Source: Bacteroidota bacterium
Lineage (GTDB): Bacteria > Bacteroidota > Bacteroidia > Flavobacteriales > Flavobacteriaceae
Direction: 5' to 3'
Assembly (NCBI GenBank): GCA_023446155.1
Contig: JAEXIT010000001.1
Span: forward strand, 1 to 64,000
Length of the DNA: 64,000 nt
The notes under the pieces were generated by a model that was not told the origin of the DNA, did not search any database, and saw only the letters and a list, made by a program, of their open reading frames with translations. Positions 43,791 through 53,566 of this stretch are shown one piece after another; within the stretch, counting starts at the first letter, position 1, and each line of letters begins with the position of its first letter. A program made the translations under genes and the position numbers.

Positions 43791-44246
43791 CTACCACAAC
43801 ATCGCAACCTCATTTTCGCTAAGTTTCACGGCTCCGTTCTTGGCGCACTCCGAAACGATCAATTCGTTTATCGATGGTTTAAGTGCCGAATTTTGTATCG
43901 AAGGATACTCATGTAAGGTTAGGCTCAGATATTTCTTAAAATCCTCCAGATTAAGATTAAGGTTGGTAGTGTTACTGATGACATCTTTGATCCTTTTTAT
44001 CAATTCTTCAACATCTGCAAAGTCCTCATCTGAGGTATTTACAAATGAATTTTCATCTGATTCTATGACCTTATCGATTGGTTCATCATCATCGAAAAAA
44101 TCAGCTCTCGATAATTGCCCGCCTTTTGACTGGAAGGCATTAGTCAGGTCATCTCTGAAATATTTTAATCCTATCACTAAGTAGTAGATGATCGTCGCCG
44201 CAGCAACGTAAGTGATATAATCCGGCCAACTGATTTGTGTAAACAT
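43791..44246 (-). CDS. Membrane-anchored hypothetical protein, first gene of tra operon
   Basis: The 151 residues have one N-terminal membrane helix (YITYVAAATIIYYLVIGL). An acidic linker (FFDDDEPIDKVIESDENSF) and a C-terminal helical domain with KYLSLTLHEYPSIQNSALKPSINELI follow. Not recognised by name, but similar proteins stand ahead of traE in related Bacteroidetes elements, from memory. A terminator lies about 160 bp upstream and 178 bp of leader precede the ATG, so the transfer operon promoter is likely between 44247 and 44404, although I saw no clear promoter there. Confidence 0.65.
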   Translation of the reverse strand: MFTQISWPDYITYVAAATIIYYLVIGLKYFRDDLTNAFQSKGGQLSRADFFDDDEPIDKVIESDENSFVNTSDEDFADVEELIKRIKDVISNTTNLNLNLEDFKKYLSLTLHEYPSIQNSALKPSINELIVSECAKNGAVKLSENEVAMLW

Positions 44247-44404
44247 AACTTCTCATTTATCGTTCTACATTCGATCGAAAAACCGATCTTTCATTGTTCG
44301 ATAACAAAGTTGCAAAGACAATCAAAGCCGGACAAGTACAACTTTAGGTTGTTACCTACCTGTTACTTAGTTGTTACCCAATATATTTATCTTATTAAAA
44401 TAAA

Positions 44405-44429
44405 AAAGCAGGAGGCTATCTCCTGCTTT
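44405..44429 (-). terminator. Terminator between the RteC-like gene and the tra operon
   Basis: AAAGCAGGAG pairs with CTCCTGCTTT around GCTAT. On the minus strand a T-rich run follows. It lies about 95 bp past the stop of the gene at 44525-45748 and separates it from the transfer operon. Confidence 0.8.
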
Positions 44430-44524
44430 AACTTAATCAGCTTCATTGCAATAAATACCAATCCTAGAATCGTCCGTGTGGCTATGAGACAACATTCACT
44501 TTTGAAGTAAGATCTGTACCAATT

Positions 44525-45748
44525 TCAATAATCCCTAATCTTTCTTATCACCTTTTCCAAAGCTTCAATAGCAACTTCTTTATCCCGTTCTTCGGCATTA
44601 TACGATTTAACCCGCATCGAGCTATAAGATAAATCAGCTTTGTGAGGTGTGGACAAATGAGGCACAATCGTTTTAAAAACTTCGTTCATCGACCTGGCAA
44701 TAAAAATGCGTGCATCATCTGCGCCACGCAAAATAAGTGCCATCTGGTCTGTGGTTAAATTGCATAGGACTTTGCTTATCTCCTTACTTTTTTCCATGCC
44801 ATCTTTGGAACTTGAAAGACTGCCCAGAGCACTCTCGACTTGCGGAATTTGGACTGTTCTTTCAAAATAACCAATCTCTTCTTCAAACCACGTTTCCACA
44901 ATCACATCCAGATCATGGTACTTAGGATTGAGAATGAAACCCGGCTTTCGATGTAACTGCTTAAACTCCTTTCTGTGGTAGTGTAACCGCTCTAGCCTTT
45001 GGTATCCTGTTTTAAGTTTAGAGACATTTATAAAGATTCTCAATGTTAGCTCATCAATGTAAGTCTTACTATTGTAGTTAAGGTATATCAATAATTTATC
45101 TATCTTGCTAAACACACTGTCTTTCCTGACCTCTTGGTCCGAAAAATCAATTTCTTCAAGTCCTTCAAGCAACTCCTTTTTGTAGAACAAGCTACGTAGG
45201 GTAACTTCGTAATCATCTCCTGCACGTTCTACGAACCGTGCCAATCGGCTTATGATCAACTCAAACGGGGAATCATGTATTAAGCTTTTAATATCAAGCC
45301 TTTCCTGAATTTTTTCCAACCTTTGCCGCAAACGTGATTTTGTCATCGTTAGATATGTGCTGGTTACCTTTTCTTCCAAGCTTAGGAATTTTGCAAAACG
45401 GTTCTCAATGAATAGTAGAAGGTCGTTTAAGATTGCCAGCATACCGTCATACAGTTGCTTAAATTCACCATTACCTTTCGGCAATTTATTACGGTTGCCA
45501 ACAAGCAAATCAATGATATGGATCGTTGAGGAATAATACCGCCGAACCAGTATTTCGATTTCCTTCTTTTTATTGGTTGCAAAAATTTGGTTTATTACAT
45601 CCATACGAATATGGTACGCTTCATTCTCAAGATAGGTCTTGATCGTTTTCAGTTGCTCATTTGTGATCTCGTCTAAGCTTTCATTGTCAGGATTTAACAT
45701 TTTGCTGGCCAATAAATCCATGTACTCTAAAGGATATTTATCTTGCAT
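44525..45748 (-). CDS. Hypothetical protein, possibly RteC-like
   Basis: A long, mostly helical soluble protein of 407 residues. No catalytic motif is visible. A basic middle part contains YQRLERLHYHRKEFKQLH, and the C-terminal 90 residues (NLTTDQMALILRGADDARIF ... KVIRKIRDY) resemble the end of RteC, the regulator that controls excision of CTnDOT, at a low level. The position just upstream of the transfer operon supports a regulatory role. Confidence in the gene is high and in the name low. It is divergent from the ECF sigma gene. Confidence 0.55.
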   Translation of the reverse strand: MQDKYPLEYMDLLASKMLNPDNESLDEITNEQLKTIKTYLENEAYHIRMDVINQIFATNKKKEIEILVRRYYSSTIHIIDLLVGNRNKLPKGNGEFKQLYDGMLAILNDLLLFIENRFAKFLSLEEKVTSTYLTMTKSRLRQRLEKIQERLDIKSLIHDSPFELIISRLARFVERAGDDYEVTLRSLFYKKELLEGLEEIDFSDQEVRKDSVFSKIDKLLIYLNYNSKTYIDELTLRIFINVSKLKTGYQRLERLHYHRKEFKQLHRKPGFILNPKYHDLDVIVETWFEEEIGYFERTVQIPQVESALGSLSSSKDGMEKSKEISKVLCNLTTDQMALILRGADDARIFIARSMNEVFKTIVPHLSTPHKADLSYSSMRVKSYNAEERDKEVAIEALEKVIRKIRDY

Positions 45749-45991
45749 AACATGAGGGAATTAATTAGACATTAAAAACAGTTACGACTTTTTCGTAGAT
45801 TCGTACATAGTTACTAAAAAATGTTACACAAAAAGTTACAGAACAAACAACAAAAACATTAATGTGACAAAACAGCGCATTTATAAAATATCTAGTTAAG
45901 AGAAATAATTTCTATAATTGCAATTAGATTATGTATTTGCTCAAAAAATTAGTAATTTAAAGTAAAGTTTATAATCAGCATAACTAACCAA
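45749..45991. other. Divergent intergenic region
   Basis: 243 AT-rich bases between the divergent RteC-like and sigma factor genes. Promoters for both must lie here. A weak TATTTG-like element is at about 45934-45939 on the plus strand. I see no repeat or RNA gene. Confidence 0.4.
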
Positions 45992-46585
45992 ATGATCTTG
46001 CAAATCGACACCGATGAACGTAATCTTCTGATTAAATTAGGGGCTGGGGAAGAAACTGCATTTAATACGCTATACAAGCTTTATGGTAACAGAATCTATA
46101 ACCGTCTTCTAAAACTTACACAATCCGAACAGATTGCCGATGAACTATTACAGGATACTTTTGTAATCCTTTGGAACAAGAGACATACGATCAACCCTGA
46201 TCTGTCTATCAAATCCTGGCTCTATAAAGTTGCAGAAAATGAAGTATATCAACTTTATCGTAAGATAGCTCGTGACAAAAAGCTACAGGAACATATCGTA
46301 GATACATTTATAGAAACGTACTCGCACACGGAGGAGGGTATATTCTACAAGGAAAGTCAGGAGTTGTTGTCCAAGGCGATGGAACAGTTAACCCCACAAA
46401 GAAGAGAAGCTTTCAAATTATGCAGAATTGACGGAATGAGTTATCAAGAGGCTGCCTCAAAAATGGGTGTATCTGTATCTACCGTCAGTAACCACTTGGT
46501 GCAAGCTACCAGTGTAGTCCGTGACTATATTTTCCAGTCTAACGAAAGGATGGTACTTTTATTCTCGATTTTATTATTGAAGTAA
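45992..46585 (+). CDS. ECF RNA polymerase sigma factor (FecI-like)
   Basis: The 197 residues comprise region 2 (about 22-90: FNTLYKLYGNRIYNRLLKL, ELLQDTFVILWNKR) and region 4 (about 130-180: MEQLTPQRREAFKLCRIDGMSYQEAASKMGVSVSTVSNH). The C-terminus ends in a hydrophobic stretch (MVLLFSILLLK), common in Bacteroidota members of this class. It heads the FecR/SusC/SusD/TlpA group on the same strand and should be activated when FecR receives a signal from the SusC-type receptor. An unusual 666-bp gap containing IS debris separates it from fecR. Confidence 0.92.
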   Translation: MILQIDTDERNLLIKLGAGEETAFNTLYKLYGNRIYNRLLKLTQSEQIADELLQDTFVILWNKRHTINPDLSIKSWLYKVAENEVYQLYRKIARDKKLQEHIVDTFIETYSHTEEGIFYKESQELLSKAMEQLTPQRREAFKLCRIDGMSYQEAASKMGVSVSTVSNHLVQATSVVRDYIFQSNERMVLLFSILLLK

Positions 46586-47251
46586 TTAAGAAGTACTTTT
46601 CATTCTCTTCAAAGAACCCAAATCTTCTCCATTTCCAGAAAGTCCCCATTTTTGGTAAATTCCACAGTAAAAATACGTCTAGTAACAGCCAATATTATTT
46701 TGCGAATGTATTTGACTTGCCTTTCTTTATTGTATGTGTATTTCGGAAATACTATCCATCCCTGTACGTTCCAAACTGTTCAGTAGGCACTATGGATTTA
46801 TAGTTTGACGCTTACCGCACAGATCCTTTAAGAGAACACGAGATTCTTGTTGCCCTTCTGTTACCCCTTCATCTGTAATCCTGAAAGAAGCCTCCTTTTG
46901 CTTTGCAAAAGCTCTTAAGAGCTACCAAAAGGACCCAATTGATAGCGATCTTAAAATAGATAAGCTGTCCAAGTTTGATTTCCTTTTAAAACGGTATTTA
47001 CTCAACCAAGAATCAATTTCGCTCATCAAACAACACCTTGTTCCAGAACACATTTGGATAGTCTTAAATCCGCTTAAAATCAGCCGATTGAACACTTTTC
47101 AGCGAAAATCAGTGCCAGTTTGCGACGTTAGATGTGGCCAGTTTACAAAAAAAGTGGTGGCCAGTTTTGGAATAATCTACACCCACCTTACGTATTCGCT
47201 TAAAATCACACTTTTTAAATTTTTAGTTAATTTTTTTCGCATTTCATTAGT
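46586..47251. mobile_element. Decayed insertion-sequence remnant, IS21-like end
   Basis: No intact gene lies between the sigma factor and fecR. GCCAGTTT recurs at 47114, 47137 and 47160, an exact 23-bp period, and the last two copies are preceded by TG. Several direct repeats at an end are typical of IS21-family elements. A 12-bp exact repeat CGCTTAAAATCA occurs at 47071-47082 and 47198-47209. The plus frame 46809-47276 is open and reads KALKSYQKDPIDSD and DKLSKFDFLLKRYL, which looks like a broken coding piece; it has no ATG before 47088. The transposase genes are gone. Confidence 0.5.
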
Positions 47252-48481
47252 ATGTTTTTCTTTTCAAAGCATATAGATAAGAAAAGGCACGTGAAAAATT
47301 CGCAAAACATACAACATCTATTCAATCGATTCCTATCTCGGAAGTGTACTCACGAAGAATTGGAAGAACTGTTCGAACACTTCGGAACTACCGATGAAGA
47401 AACCTTGCGCAATCTAATCACCTCGACACCAATTGACGATGATGATGCACTTGCCACTGATCCAGTAAGAGCCGAAAAGCTTGGAGATTTGTATTTAGGC
47501 ATCAAACAGCACATTTTTGCGGTAAAACAAAAACAAGCTGCTTGGAAAAAATTCGTAGCAATTGCCGCCATACTTATGGCAATAGCTACCACGGCAGCCT
47601 ACTTTATACGATCTAAGGACGAATTTAAGAGCCAACCGGTTTTGGCATCCATTGACGATGTAAAGCCCGGGAGAAATGCTGCAACCTTAACTTTATCCAA
47701 TGGTAAGCAGATAATTCTTTCAGATCAGGCTAACGGTAAATTCGCAGAGGAAGCTGGGATAATAATCAATAAAGCTACAAACGGCCAGTTGGTTTACGAA
47801 GTTCTGGCAAATAATACAGCAACAAACAAAACGAACACACTAACCACAGCACGTGGTGAAACCTATCAGGTAACATTACCAGATCAAACAAAAGTATGGC
47901 TAAACGCCGCTTCAAGTCTTACCTATTCTGCTTCGCTTGGGATGCGTAGCGAGACAAGAACCGTAATGCTAAGTGGCGAGGCCTACTTTGAGGTTGCACA
48001 TGATAAAACCCGTCCTTTTATTGTAAAAACACAGGAACAGGTGGTTAAGGTATTAGGGACCCATTTTAATGTGAACAGCTATGGCGATAATGGCCAGACC
48101 ATCACTTCACTTGCAGAAGGTTCTGTTCAGGTACATCCCACAACGGCAAGCCTAGCCGCAAAAATCTTAAAGCCTGGGCAAAAATCTGTTATGAACAGTA
48201 AAAACCTCACCGTAGCCCCTGCCAACCTTGAAACCGATCTTGCTTGGAAAAACGGACTATTTACTTTCGAAGAGGCCAGTGTTCCAGAAGTAATGCAGCA
48301 AATATCAAGATGGTACAACATTGATATACACTATAACGGGGCAATACCAAAAGAACGCATTAGCGGCGGTATCTCCCGTCAATCGGATCTGAAGGTCGTA
48401 CTAAGAATGCTCGAACTCATAAAGATCAGCTATAAAGTCGAAAACAGCACAAATGGAAGAAAAACCCTCGTCATACTTTAA
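47252..48481 (+). CDS. FecR-family anti-sigma factor
   Basis: The 409 residues have a cytoplasmic N-terminal part, one membrane helix near 110-130 (FVAIAAILMAIATTAAYF), the FecR domain (about 185-290: TTARGETYQVTLPDQTKVWLNAASSLTY, GEAYFEVAHDKTRPFIV) and a C-terminal DUF4974 domain (about 335-405: FTFEEASVPEVMQQISRWYNIDI). It transmits the signal from the outer-membrane receptor to the sigma factor. The start is uncertain: the first residues (MFFFSKHIDKKRH) come from the edge of the IS remnant, and GTG at 47291 is an alternative. Confidence 0.9.
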   Translation: MFFFSKHIDKKRHVKNSQNIQHLFNRFLSRKCTHEELEELFEHFGTTDEETLRNLITSTPIDDDDALATDPVRAEKLGDLYLGIKQHIFAVKQKQAAWKKFVAIAAILMAIATTAAYFIRSKDEFKSQPVLASIDDVKPGRNAATLTLSNGKQIILSDQANGKFAEEAGIIINKATNGQLVYEVLANNTATNKTNTLTTARGETYQVTLPDQTKVWLNAASSLTYSASLGMRSETRTVMLSGEAYFEVAHDKTRPFIVKTQEQVVKVLGTHFNVNSYGDNGQTITSLAEGSVQVHPTTASLAAKILKPGQKSVMNSKNLTVAPANLETDLAWKNGLFTFEEASVPEVMQQISRWYNIDIHYNGAIPKERISGGISRQSDLKVVLRMLELIKISYKVENSTNGRKTLVIL

Positions 48482-48576
48482 TAACTCTCTCGAACAAACC
48501 AAATGTTTAACTAAAACCCTATACATGAAGTAAACAAGAAAATTTAGGTTCAATAATTAATTAGGTCATTGGGCAT

Positions 48577-48613
48577 AAAAAAGCCGGTGGTGTTTTCTCA
48601 GAACACCTCCGGC
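48577..48613 (-). terminator. Minus-strand terminator upstream of susC
   Basis: GCCGGTGGTGTT (48583-48594) and AACACCTCCGGC (48602-48613) pair with one mismatch around 7 bases. On the minus strand the stem is followed by six T, and on the plus strand no T-run follows. No annotated minus-strand gene ends here, so it most likely ends an antisense RNA starting near the susC start codon. Confidence 0.6.
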
Positions 48614-48663
48614 AAAGCCCGGTGTCAAAACCACTACACAAGTAATTTATCAACTAATCCAAG
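48577..48663 (-). ncRNA. Predicted antisense RNA to the susC leader
   Basis: The minus strand has TACTTTTG (48669-48676), a full match to the TAnnTTTG promoter element. About 85 bases later there is a hairpin with six T. A transcript from about 48663 to 48577 would be antisense to the susC 5' untranslated region. Bacteroides fragilis DonS is a known antisense RNA at a susC-like gene. No good -33 element was found, so this is a prediction. Confidence 0.4.
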
Positions 48664-48675
48664 CAATTCAAAAGT

Positions 48676-51600
48676 ATGAAAATTTCAACAAAGGAAAAAT
48701 CTGGGAAACCTAACCAGTTTACCGGCCTATCTCCTTCTCCGCATCTCATGCGGATTGCATTATGTTTCCTGCTACTGACAGTGGCTTCCTTTGTGGCAAA
48801 AGCACAGAATATTACTATCAAGTATACTAATGCCAATGTAGAGGACGTGTTTAACGCCATCAAGAAACAAAGCGGCTATCAGTTCCTTTTTACCAAATCT
48901 TTAATTAAAGATGCCAAGAAGGTAACCATTGATATTAAAGCCAAACCTTTACAGTCAACTCTAAATGACCTCTTTAAAGATCAGCCCTTTAGCTACGAGA
49001 TACTCGACAAGACAATCGTGGTAAAGGAACGTAAAGCTGAAAACAAAAAACAGGATCAATCTTCCTTTGATGTACAGGGAACTGTAGTAGATGAACAGGG
49101 CAATCCCTTGGTTGGTGCAACAGTTCGTGTGAAGGGTGGTTCCAATGGGGTGTTTACCGATAACAATGGAAATTTCACGCAGCGCAAGGTACAGCCAGAA
49201 CAAATCCTACAGATTATATATGTGGGCTTTATAACCGAGGAAATACTTGCCAGGCCAACAGCTGGTATAATTAAAATGATCACTGCTTCAAACCAGTTGG
49301 AGGGGGTTCAAATTAATGTATCAACAGGCTACCAAACCTTACCAAAGGAACGAGCAACCGGTTCCTTTACACAGATCGATAATAAAACACTAAACCGTAA
49401 CGTGGGGATTAATATTATTGATCGCCTCGAGAGCTTGACAAGTGGGCTACTGTTAAACAGAAGTTTACCTAGCGGGGAGTTCGCCAATAGTTCAAAAATT
49501 GCCATACATGGTAGAAGCACACTTTTTGCTTCAGCAGAACCTCTTATCATATTGGATGGCTTTCCATACGAAGGTAACCTTGATCAGATCAACCCAGCCG
49601 ATATTGAGAACATTTCTGTGTTAAAAGATGCCTCCGCAGCGTCAATTTGGGGTACCCGAGCCGGAAACGGGGTTGTAGTTATTACTTCCAAAAATGGCAA
49701 AAAAGATCAGCCCTTAACCATAAACATTAATTCCACATTAACCGTAACCAATAAGCCCAATCAAAATGATCTACCGATGGTCTCATCAAGCGACTATATA
49801 GATCTTGAATCTTTTCTGTTCTCAAAGGGATATTTTAATAGTAACATCAATAGACAGTACTCTCCTATTTCTCCAGCAGTGGAACTACTGAAGCAAAGAC
49901 GAAATAATCAGATTACCGAAGCACAGCTAACAGAAAGACTTAACGAATTAAGAACACATAATGTTCTCGACGATCTTGACAGCTATTTTTACCGTCCTGC
50001 GGTTTACCAACAGTATCAAATGAACATGAACGGAGGTAGTTCGAACAACTGGTATTATCTTTCCGCTGGGTATGATAAAAACCTTCAGAACACCATACCA
50101 GATAGTTATGACAGACTGACCATATCAGCGAGGAACACCTTTGCGCTTTTTAATAATAGACTAAAAATATCGGGCGACCTTGGCTACAACGTAAGCAACA
50201 ACAATAACCAGACAAACCGGTATACTCCCTACACACCTTACGATCGCCTCACAGACAATAACGGCAATCCACTATCGGTAGTGACTTTAACTACGTTGAG
50301 CGAATCCTATACCAGTTCTGCCGCGGTTGCTCCATTATTGGATTGGAAATATCGTCCATTGGATGAACTTTCAAGTAACAGTCAAAGGAAGTTTACCCAG
50401 TTTCGCATAAATACAAGTGTGGATTTCGAAATCGTAAAAGGCTTAAACCTTACTGGAAGCTACCAATATCTTAACGAAGATAATGATACAAAGACCCTAA
50501 ACGATATCAACCGATTTTACACAAGGAACCTAATCAATAGTTACAGCACCGTCTCTTACAATGTGGTCAATCGGATAATTGCCCTTGGCGACATTTACAG
50601 CTTAGGCAATTCCAAAACCATTTCAAAAATTGCTCGGGCACAACTAAATTTTACAAAAATCCTTTTCTTGGATCACGAAATAAACGCTATTGCAGGTTTT
50701 GAAGGTAGCGATAGGACAACAAATGTATTTGGACAGATCATGTACGGCTATTCCGATGCGACAAAAACCAACCGAAATGACCTGATTGACCCCAGCAAAC
50801 AATATCCCATTTTTTACTCAGGAAGTTTGGCACAAATTAACACCACACCTAATAGCTCACAGCAGATTAGTATAAACCAATCCTTCTATGCCAACGCTTC
50901 ATACACTTACAAACAACGCTATATACTATCGGGAAGTGCAAGACAAGATAAATCAAATCTTTTTGGTGTGAACACCAACCAAAAGGGGGTTCCGCTTTGG
51001 TCGGCCGGTTTAGCTTGGATCGTAAACAAAGAAGATTTTTATCACTCATCATGGCTGCCATCACTTAAACTACGTGCAACATTTGGTTATAGTGGCAACG
51101 TTGATAAAACCATCACCGGCTTTTTGACTTCACGCAAGTTTCAGAATGCAGATGTTTGGGGAAACCAATATGCAAGTATAACCAATCCGCCAAATCCAGA
51201 TTTAAGGTGGGAACAGGTTAAAACGTACAATGCAGGAGTAGATTTCACCTTAAAAGAAAGCAGGATCAGTGGCAGCATTGACATTTATCAGAAATCATCT
51301 TTTGACCTTATCGGCAACAGCCCTATTGCCATGCAAAGCGGCCTAACCCAATTTAGGGGCAATAGTGCAAATCTACGCACTCGCGGCATGGACATTCTAT
51401 TGAACTCCCGAAATCTAACCGGAATCCTTGCATGGAATACAACCCTCCTTTTTAACTATAACAATGACAAGGTAACCTCCTACAAGGTTAAGCAAAGCAG
51501 CAACAACAATATCGTAAGCTTTAACTATCAGAATCCGTTGGAAGGCTATCCCTATTACTCCATTTTTAGCTATCCATCGGCAGGCCTTGACAATACTGGC

Positions 51601-52182
51601 TCACCACAGGGTTATCTGAATGGTCAGGTTAGTAAAAACTATAGCAGTATCACAAATCTTTTAGATCCATCCCAATTGGTTTATCAGGGAACAGCCTCCC
51701 CAAAGTATTTCGGCAGTTTCCTTAATTCCTTTACCTATCAAAACTTTGAGCTATCGGTAAACATCACATACAAACTGGATTACTACTTCCGGAGAAAGAA
51801 CACATTCCTTGGAGAATATAGCAACGTACTGACGTCTTATGTTGATTACGACAAGAGATGGCAAAAGCCGGGCGATGAGCTGACCACTTCCGTACCTGCA
51901 CTATTCTATCCTGTTCCAGGAGCCATGACTTCATTTTACCGTAATAGCACTGATTTGGTGGAACGGGGCGACCACATTAGGTTACAGGATGTACGTTTGA
52001 GCTACACAACTTCCCAAAAACAATTAAGCAAATTACCTTTCAAAGGAATTTCAGCATTCCTTTATGCTAAAAATCTGGGCTTACTTTGGCGAAAGAACAA
52101 TGCCGGAATCGATCCCGATTATGGCACCACATCCTTACGTGATCCCTTAAGTTTTTCACTTGGCCTAAACTTTAAACTTTAA
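48676..52182 (+). CDS. SusC/RagA-family TonB-linked outer-membrane protein
   Basis: The 1,168 residues have a signal peptide ending VAKAQ and an STN/secretin domain (about 45-115, ITIKYTNANVEDVFNAIKKQ) that contacts FecR. A carboxypeptidase-like beta domain (about 130-200, GTVVDEQGNPLVGATVRV) follows, then the plug (about 210-340, VLKDASAASIWGTRAGNGVV) and a 22-strand barrel ending SLGLNFKL. It imports a large ligand together with the SusD-like lipoprotein encoded 4 bp downstream. The presence of STN plus ECF/FecR upstream indicates signal-dependent expression. The substrate cannot be predicted. Confidence 0.95.
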   Translation: MKISTKEKSGKPNQFTGLSPSPHLMRIALCFLLLTVASFVAKAQNITIKYTNANVEDVFNAIKKQSGYQFLFTKSLIKDAKKVTIDIKAKPLQSTLNDLFKDQPFSYEILDKTIVVKERKAENKKQDQSSFDVQGTVVDEQGNPLVGATVRVKGGSNGVFTDNNGNFTQRKVQPEQILQIIYVGFITEEILARPTAGIIKMITASNQLEGVQINVSTGYQTLPKERATGSFTQIDNKTLNRNVGINIIDRLESLTSGLLLNRSLPSGEFANSSKIAIHGRSTLFASAEPLIILDGFPYEGNLDQINPADIENISVLKDASAASIWGTRAGNGVVVITSKNGKKDQPLTININSTLTVTNKPNQNDLPMVSSSDYIDLESFLFSKGYFNSNINRQYSPISPAVELLKQRRNNQITEAQLTERLNELRTHNVLDDLDSYFYRPAVYQQYQMNMNGGSSNNWYYLSAGYDKNLQNTIPDSYDRLTISARNTFALFNNRLKISGDLGYNVSNNNNQTNRYTPYTPYDRLTDNNGNPLSVVTLTTLSESYTSSAAVAPLLDWKYRPLDELSSNSQRKFTQFRINTSVDFEIVKGLNLTGSYQYLNEDNDTKTLNDINRFYTRNLINSYSTVSYNVVNRIIALGDIYSLGNSKTISKIARAQLNFTKILFLDHEINAIAGFEGSDRTTNVFGQIMYGYSDATKTNRNDLIDPSKQYPIFYSGSLAQINTTPNSSQQISINQSFYANASYTYKQRYILSGSARQDKSNLFGVNTNQKGVPLWSAGLAWIVNKEDFYHSSWLPSLKLRATFGYSGNVDKTITGFLTSRKFQNADVWGNQYASITNPPNPDLRWEQVKTYNAGVDFTLKESRISGSIDIYQKSSFDLIGNSPIAMQSGLTQFRGNSANLRTRGMDILLNSRNLTGILAWNTTLLFNYNNDKVTSYKVKQSSNNNIVSFNYQNPLEGYPYYSIFSYPSAGLDNTGSPQGYLNGQVSKNYSSITNLLDPSQLVYQGTASPKYFGSFLNSFTYQNFELSVNITYKLDYYFRRKNTFLGEYSNVLTSYVDYDKRWQKPGDELTTSVPALFYPVPGAMTSFYRNSTDLVERGDHIRLQDVRLSYTTSQKQLSKLPFKGISAFLYAKNLGLLWRKNNAGIDPDYGTTSLRDPLSFSLGLNFKL

Positions 52183-52186
52183 TACA

Positions 52187-53566
52187 ATGAGAAAAATATA
52201 CATTTTATTGATGATGATTTTTGTTTTAGGTTGCGGTAAAAAGCTTGACCTAAAACCTAACAGTTCATTGGTTATACCCACTACGGTTGATGATTTTGAA
52301 AATTTACTGGATAACGCGGAGATATTCAATCTTTCTCCTGCTTTAGCCCAAATGTCTGCCGATGAATACTACATTCCAACGATAGCCGACTTTCAGTCTA
52401 TTGTGCTAATACCCTCCCGAACCTGCTATTTGTGGGAAAAGGACATTTTTCAGGGACTTACACAGGTTGCAGATTGGAGAAAGCCCTACGCTCAAATTTA
52501 CTATGCCAATAGCGTGTTAGATGAACTTGTTAAACAAAACCTTGAAAATACCGATGGCTATAAACGGATTAAGGGACGGGCTTTATTTGCCAGAGCATAC
52601 GCGTTTTATGAATTGGTTAGCACTTTTGCAAAGGCTTATAACGGATCAACTGCCAGCAGTGACTTAGGTATCCCTTTGAAATTAAGTTCGGCCATTACAC
52701 AGATAGTTCCCCGCAGTACAGTTCAACAAACCTACGACCAGATTATTTCTGATGCGACACAGGCAGCAGCTCTTTTACAAACCGATGTTATACTCAACAA
52801 ACGAAATCGTTCTTCCAAAGTAGCCGCTTACGCTTTACTAGCAAGAGTTTATTTGAGTATGCGAAAGTACATTGAGACCGAAGATAATGCAGACAAGGCA
52901 TTATCTCTTTTTTCCACCCTAGCTAATTACAATACATTATCTGTTGATCCAACTTTATCCTCATTTTCGTTAAATAGCACTGAGACCATATATTTTTCAC
53001 GAATCACCGATTATTCGGAAACCACCTTATCACGAGGTGAATTCTACAGTATTTTACCGGCAATAGTTAATTCCTTCGAAACTAATGACCTAAGAAAACA
53101 AGTGTGGTTGGCGCAAAATGTAAATGGAAACTGGTATAGTAAGGGCATTAACAATAATGGAAGAACCCCTTTTACAGGCTTAGCGACGGATGAACTTTTA
53201 CTAATAAAAGCCGAATGTCTGGCAAGGCGTAACCTGAGCCAGGATGCAATGGATCAGGTAAACCGTTTACTAATTACCCGTTGGAACCCTAATGCCACCA
53301 ATCCCGCAAAGCCATATCAGCCAATTACAGCAAGTAGCCCTTCTGATGCTCTTGATAAGGTTCTGGCAGAACGCAGGAAATCATTGCTATGGCGTAGCGT
53401 AAGATGGACTGATTTAAAACGATTGAATTTGGAAGGACGGAACATTGTGCTAACACGTAACCTGAACGGTACCACCTATACTTTACAACCAAACAGTCCT
53501 CTTTATGTATTGCCCATTCCCGATGATGAAATAGGTTTTACTGGCATCCAACAAAATATTAGATGA
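52187..53566 (+). CDS. SusD/RagB-family nutrient-binding lipoprotein
   Basis: The 459 residues have a lipoprotein signal with VLGCGKK (Cys at 16). The N-terminal part reads LDLKPNSSLVIPTTVDDFENLLDNAE, TPR-like helices contain ALFARAYAFYELVSTFAKAYN, and the C-terminal family signature is VLAERRKSLLWRSVRWTDLKRLNLEGR. It forms the lid of the SusC-type transporter on the cell surface. No polysaccharide-degrading genes are near, so the ligand is more likely a peptide or another small nutrient. Its last 4 bases overlap the TlpA gene. Confidence 0.93.
   Translation: MRKIYILLMMIFVLGCGKKLDLKPNSSLVIPTTVDDFENLLDNAEIFNLSPALAQMSADEYYIPTIADFQSIVLIPSRTCYLWEKDIFQGLTQVADWRKPYAQIYYANSVLDELVKQNLENTDGYKRIKGRALFARAYAFYELVSTFAKAYNGSTASSDLGIPLKLSSAITQIVPRSTVQQTYDQIISDATQAAALLQTDVILNKRNRSSKVAAYALLARVYLSMRKYIETEDNADKALSLFSTLANYNTLSVDPTLSSFSLNSTETIYFSRITDYSETTLSRGEFYSILPAIVNSFETNDLRKQVWLAQNVNGNWYSKGINNNGRTPFTGLATDELLLIKAECLARRNLSQDAMDQVNRLLITRWNPNATNPAKPYQPITASSPSDALDKVLAERRKSLLWRSVRWTDLKRLNLEGRNIVLTRNLNGTTYTLQPNSPLYVLPIPDDEIGFTGIQQNIR

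Noticed and set aside
47088..47276. 62-codon frame before fecR as a gene
   Set aside because: It runs through the IS-like repeats and overlaps the fecR start; it looks like debris.
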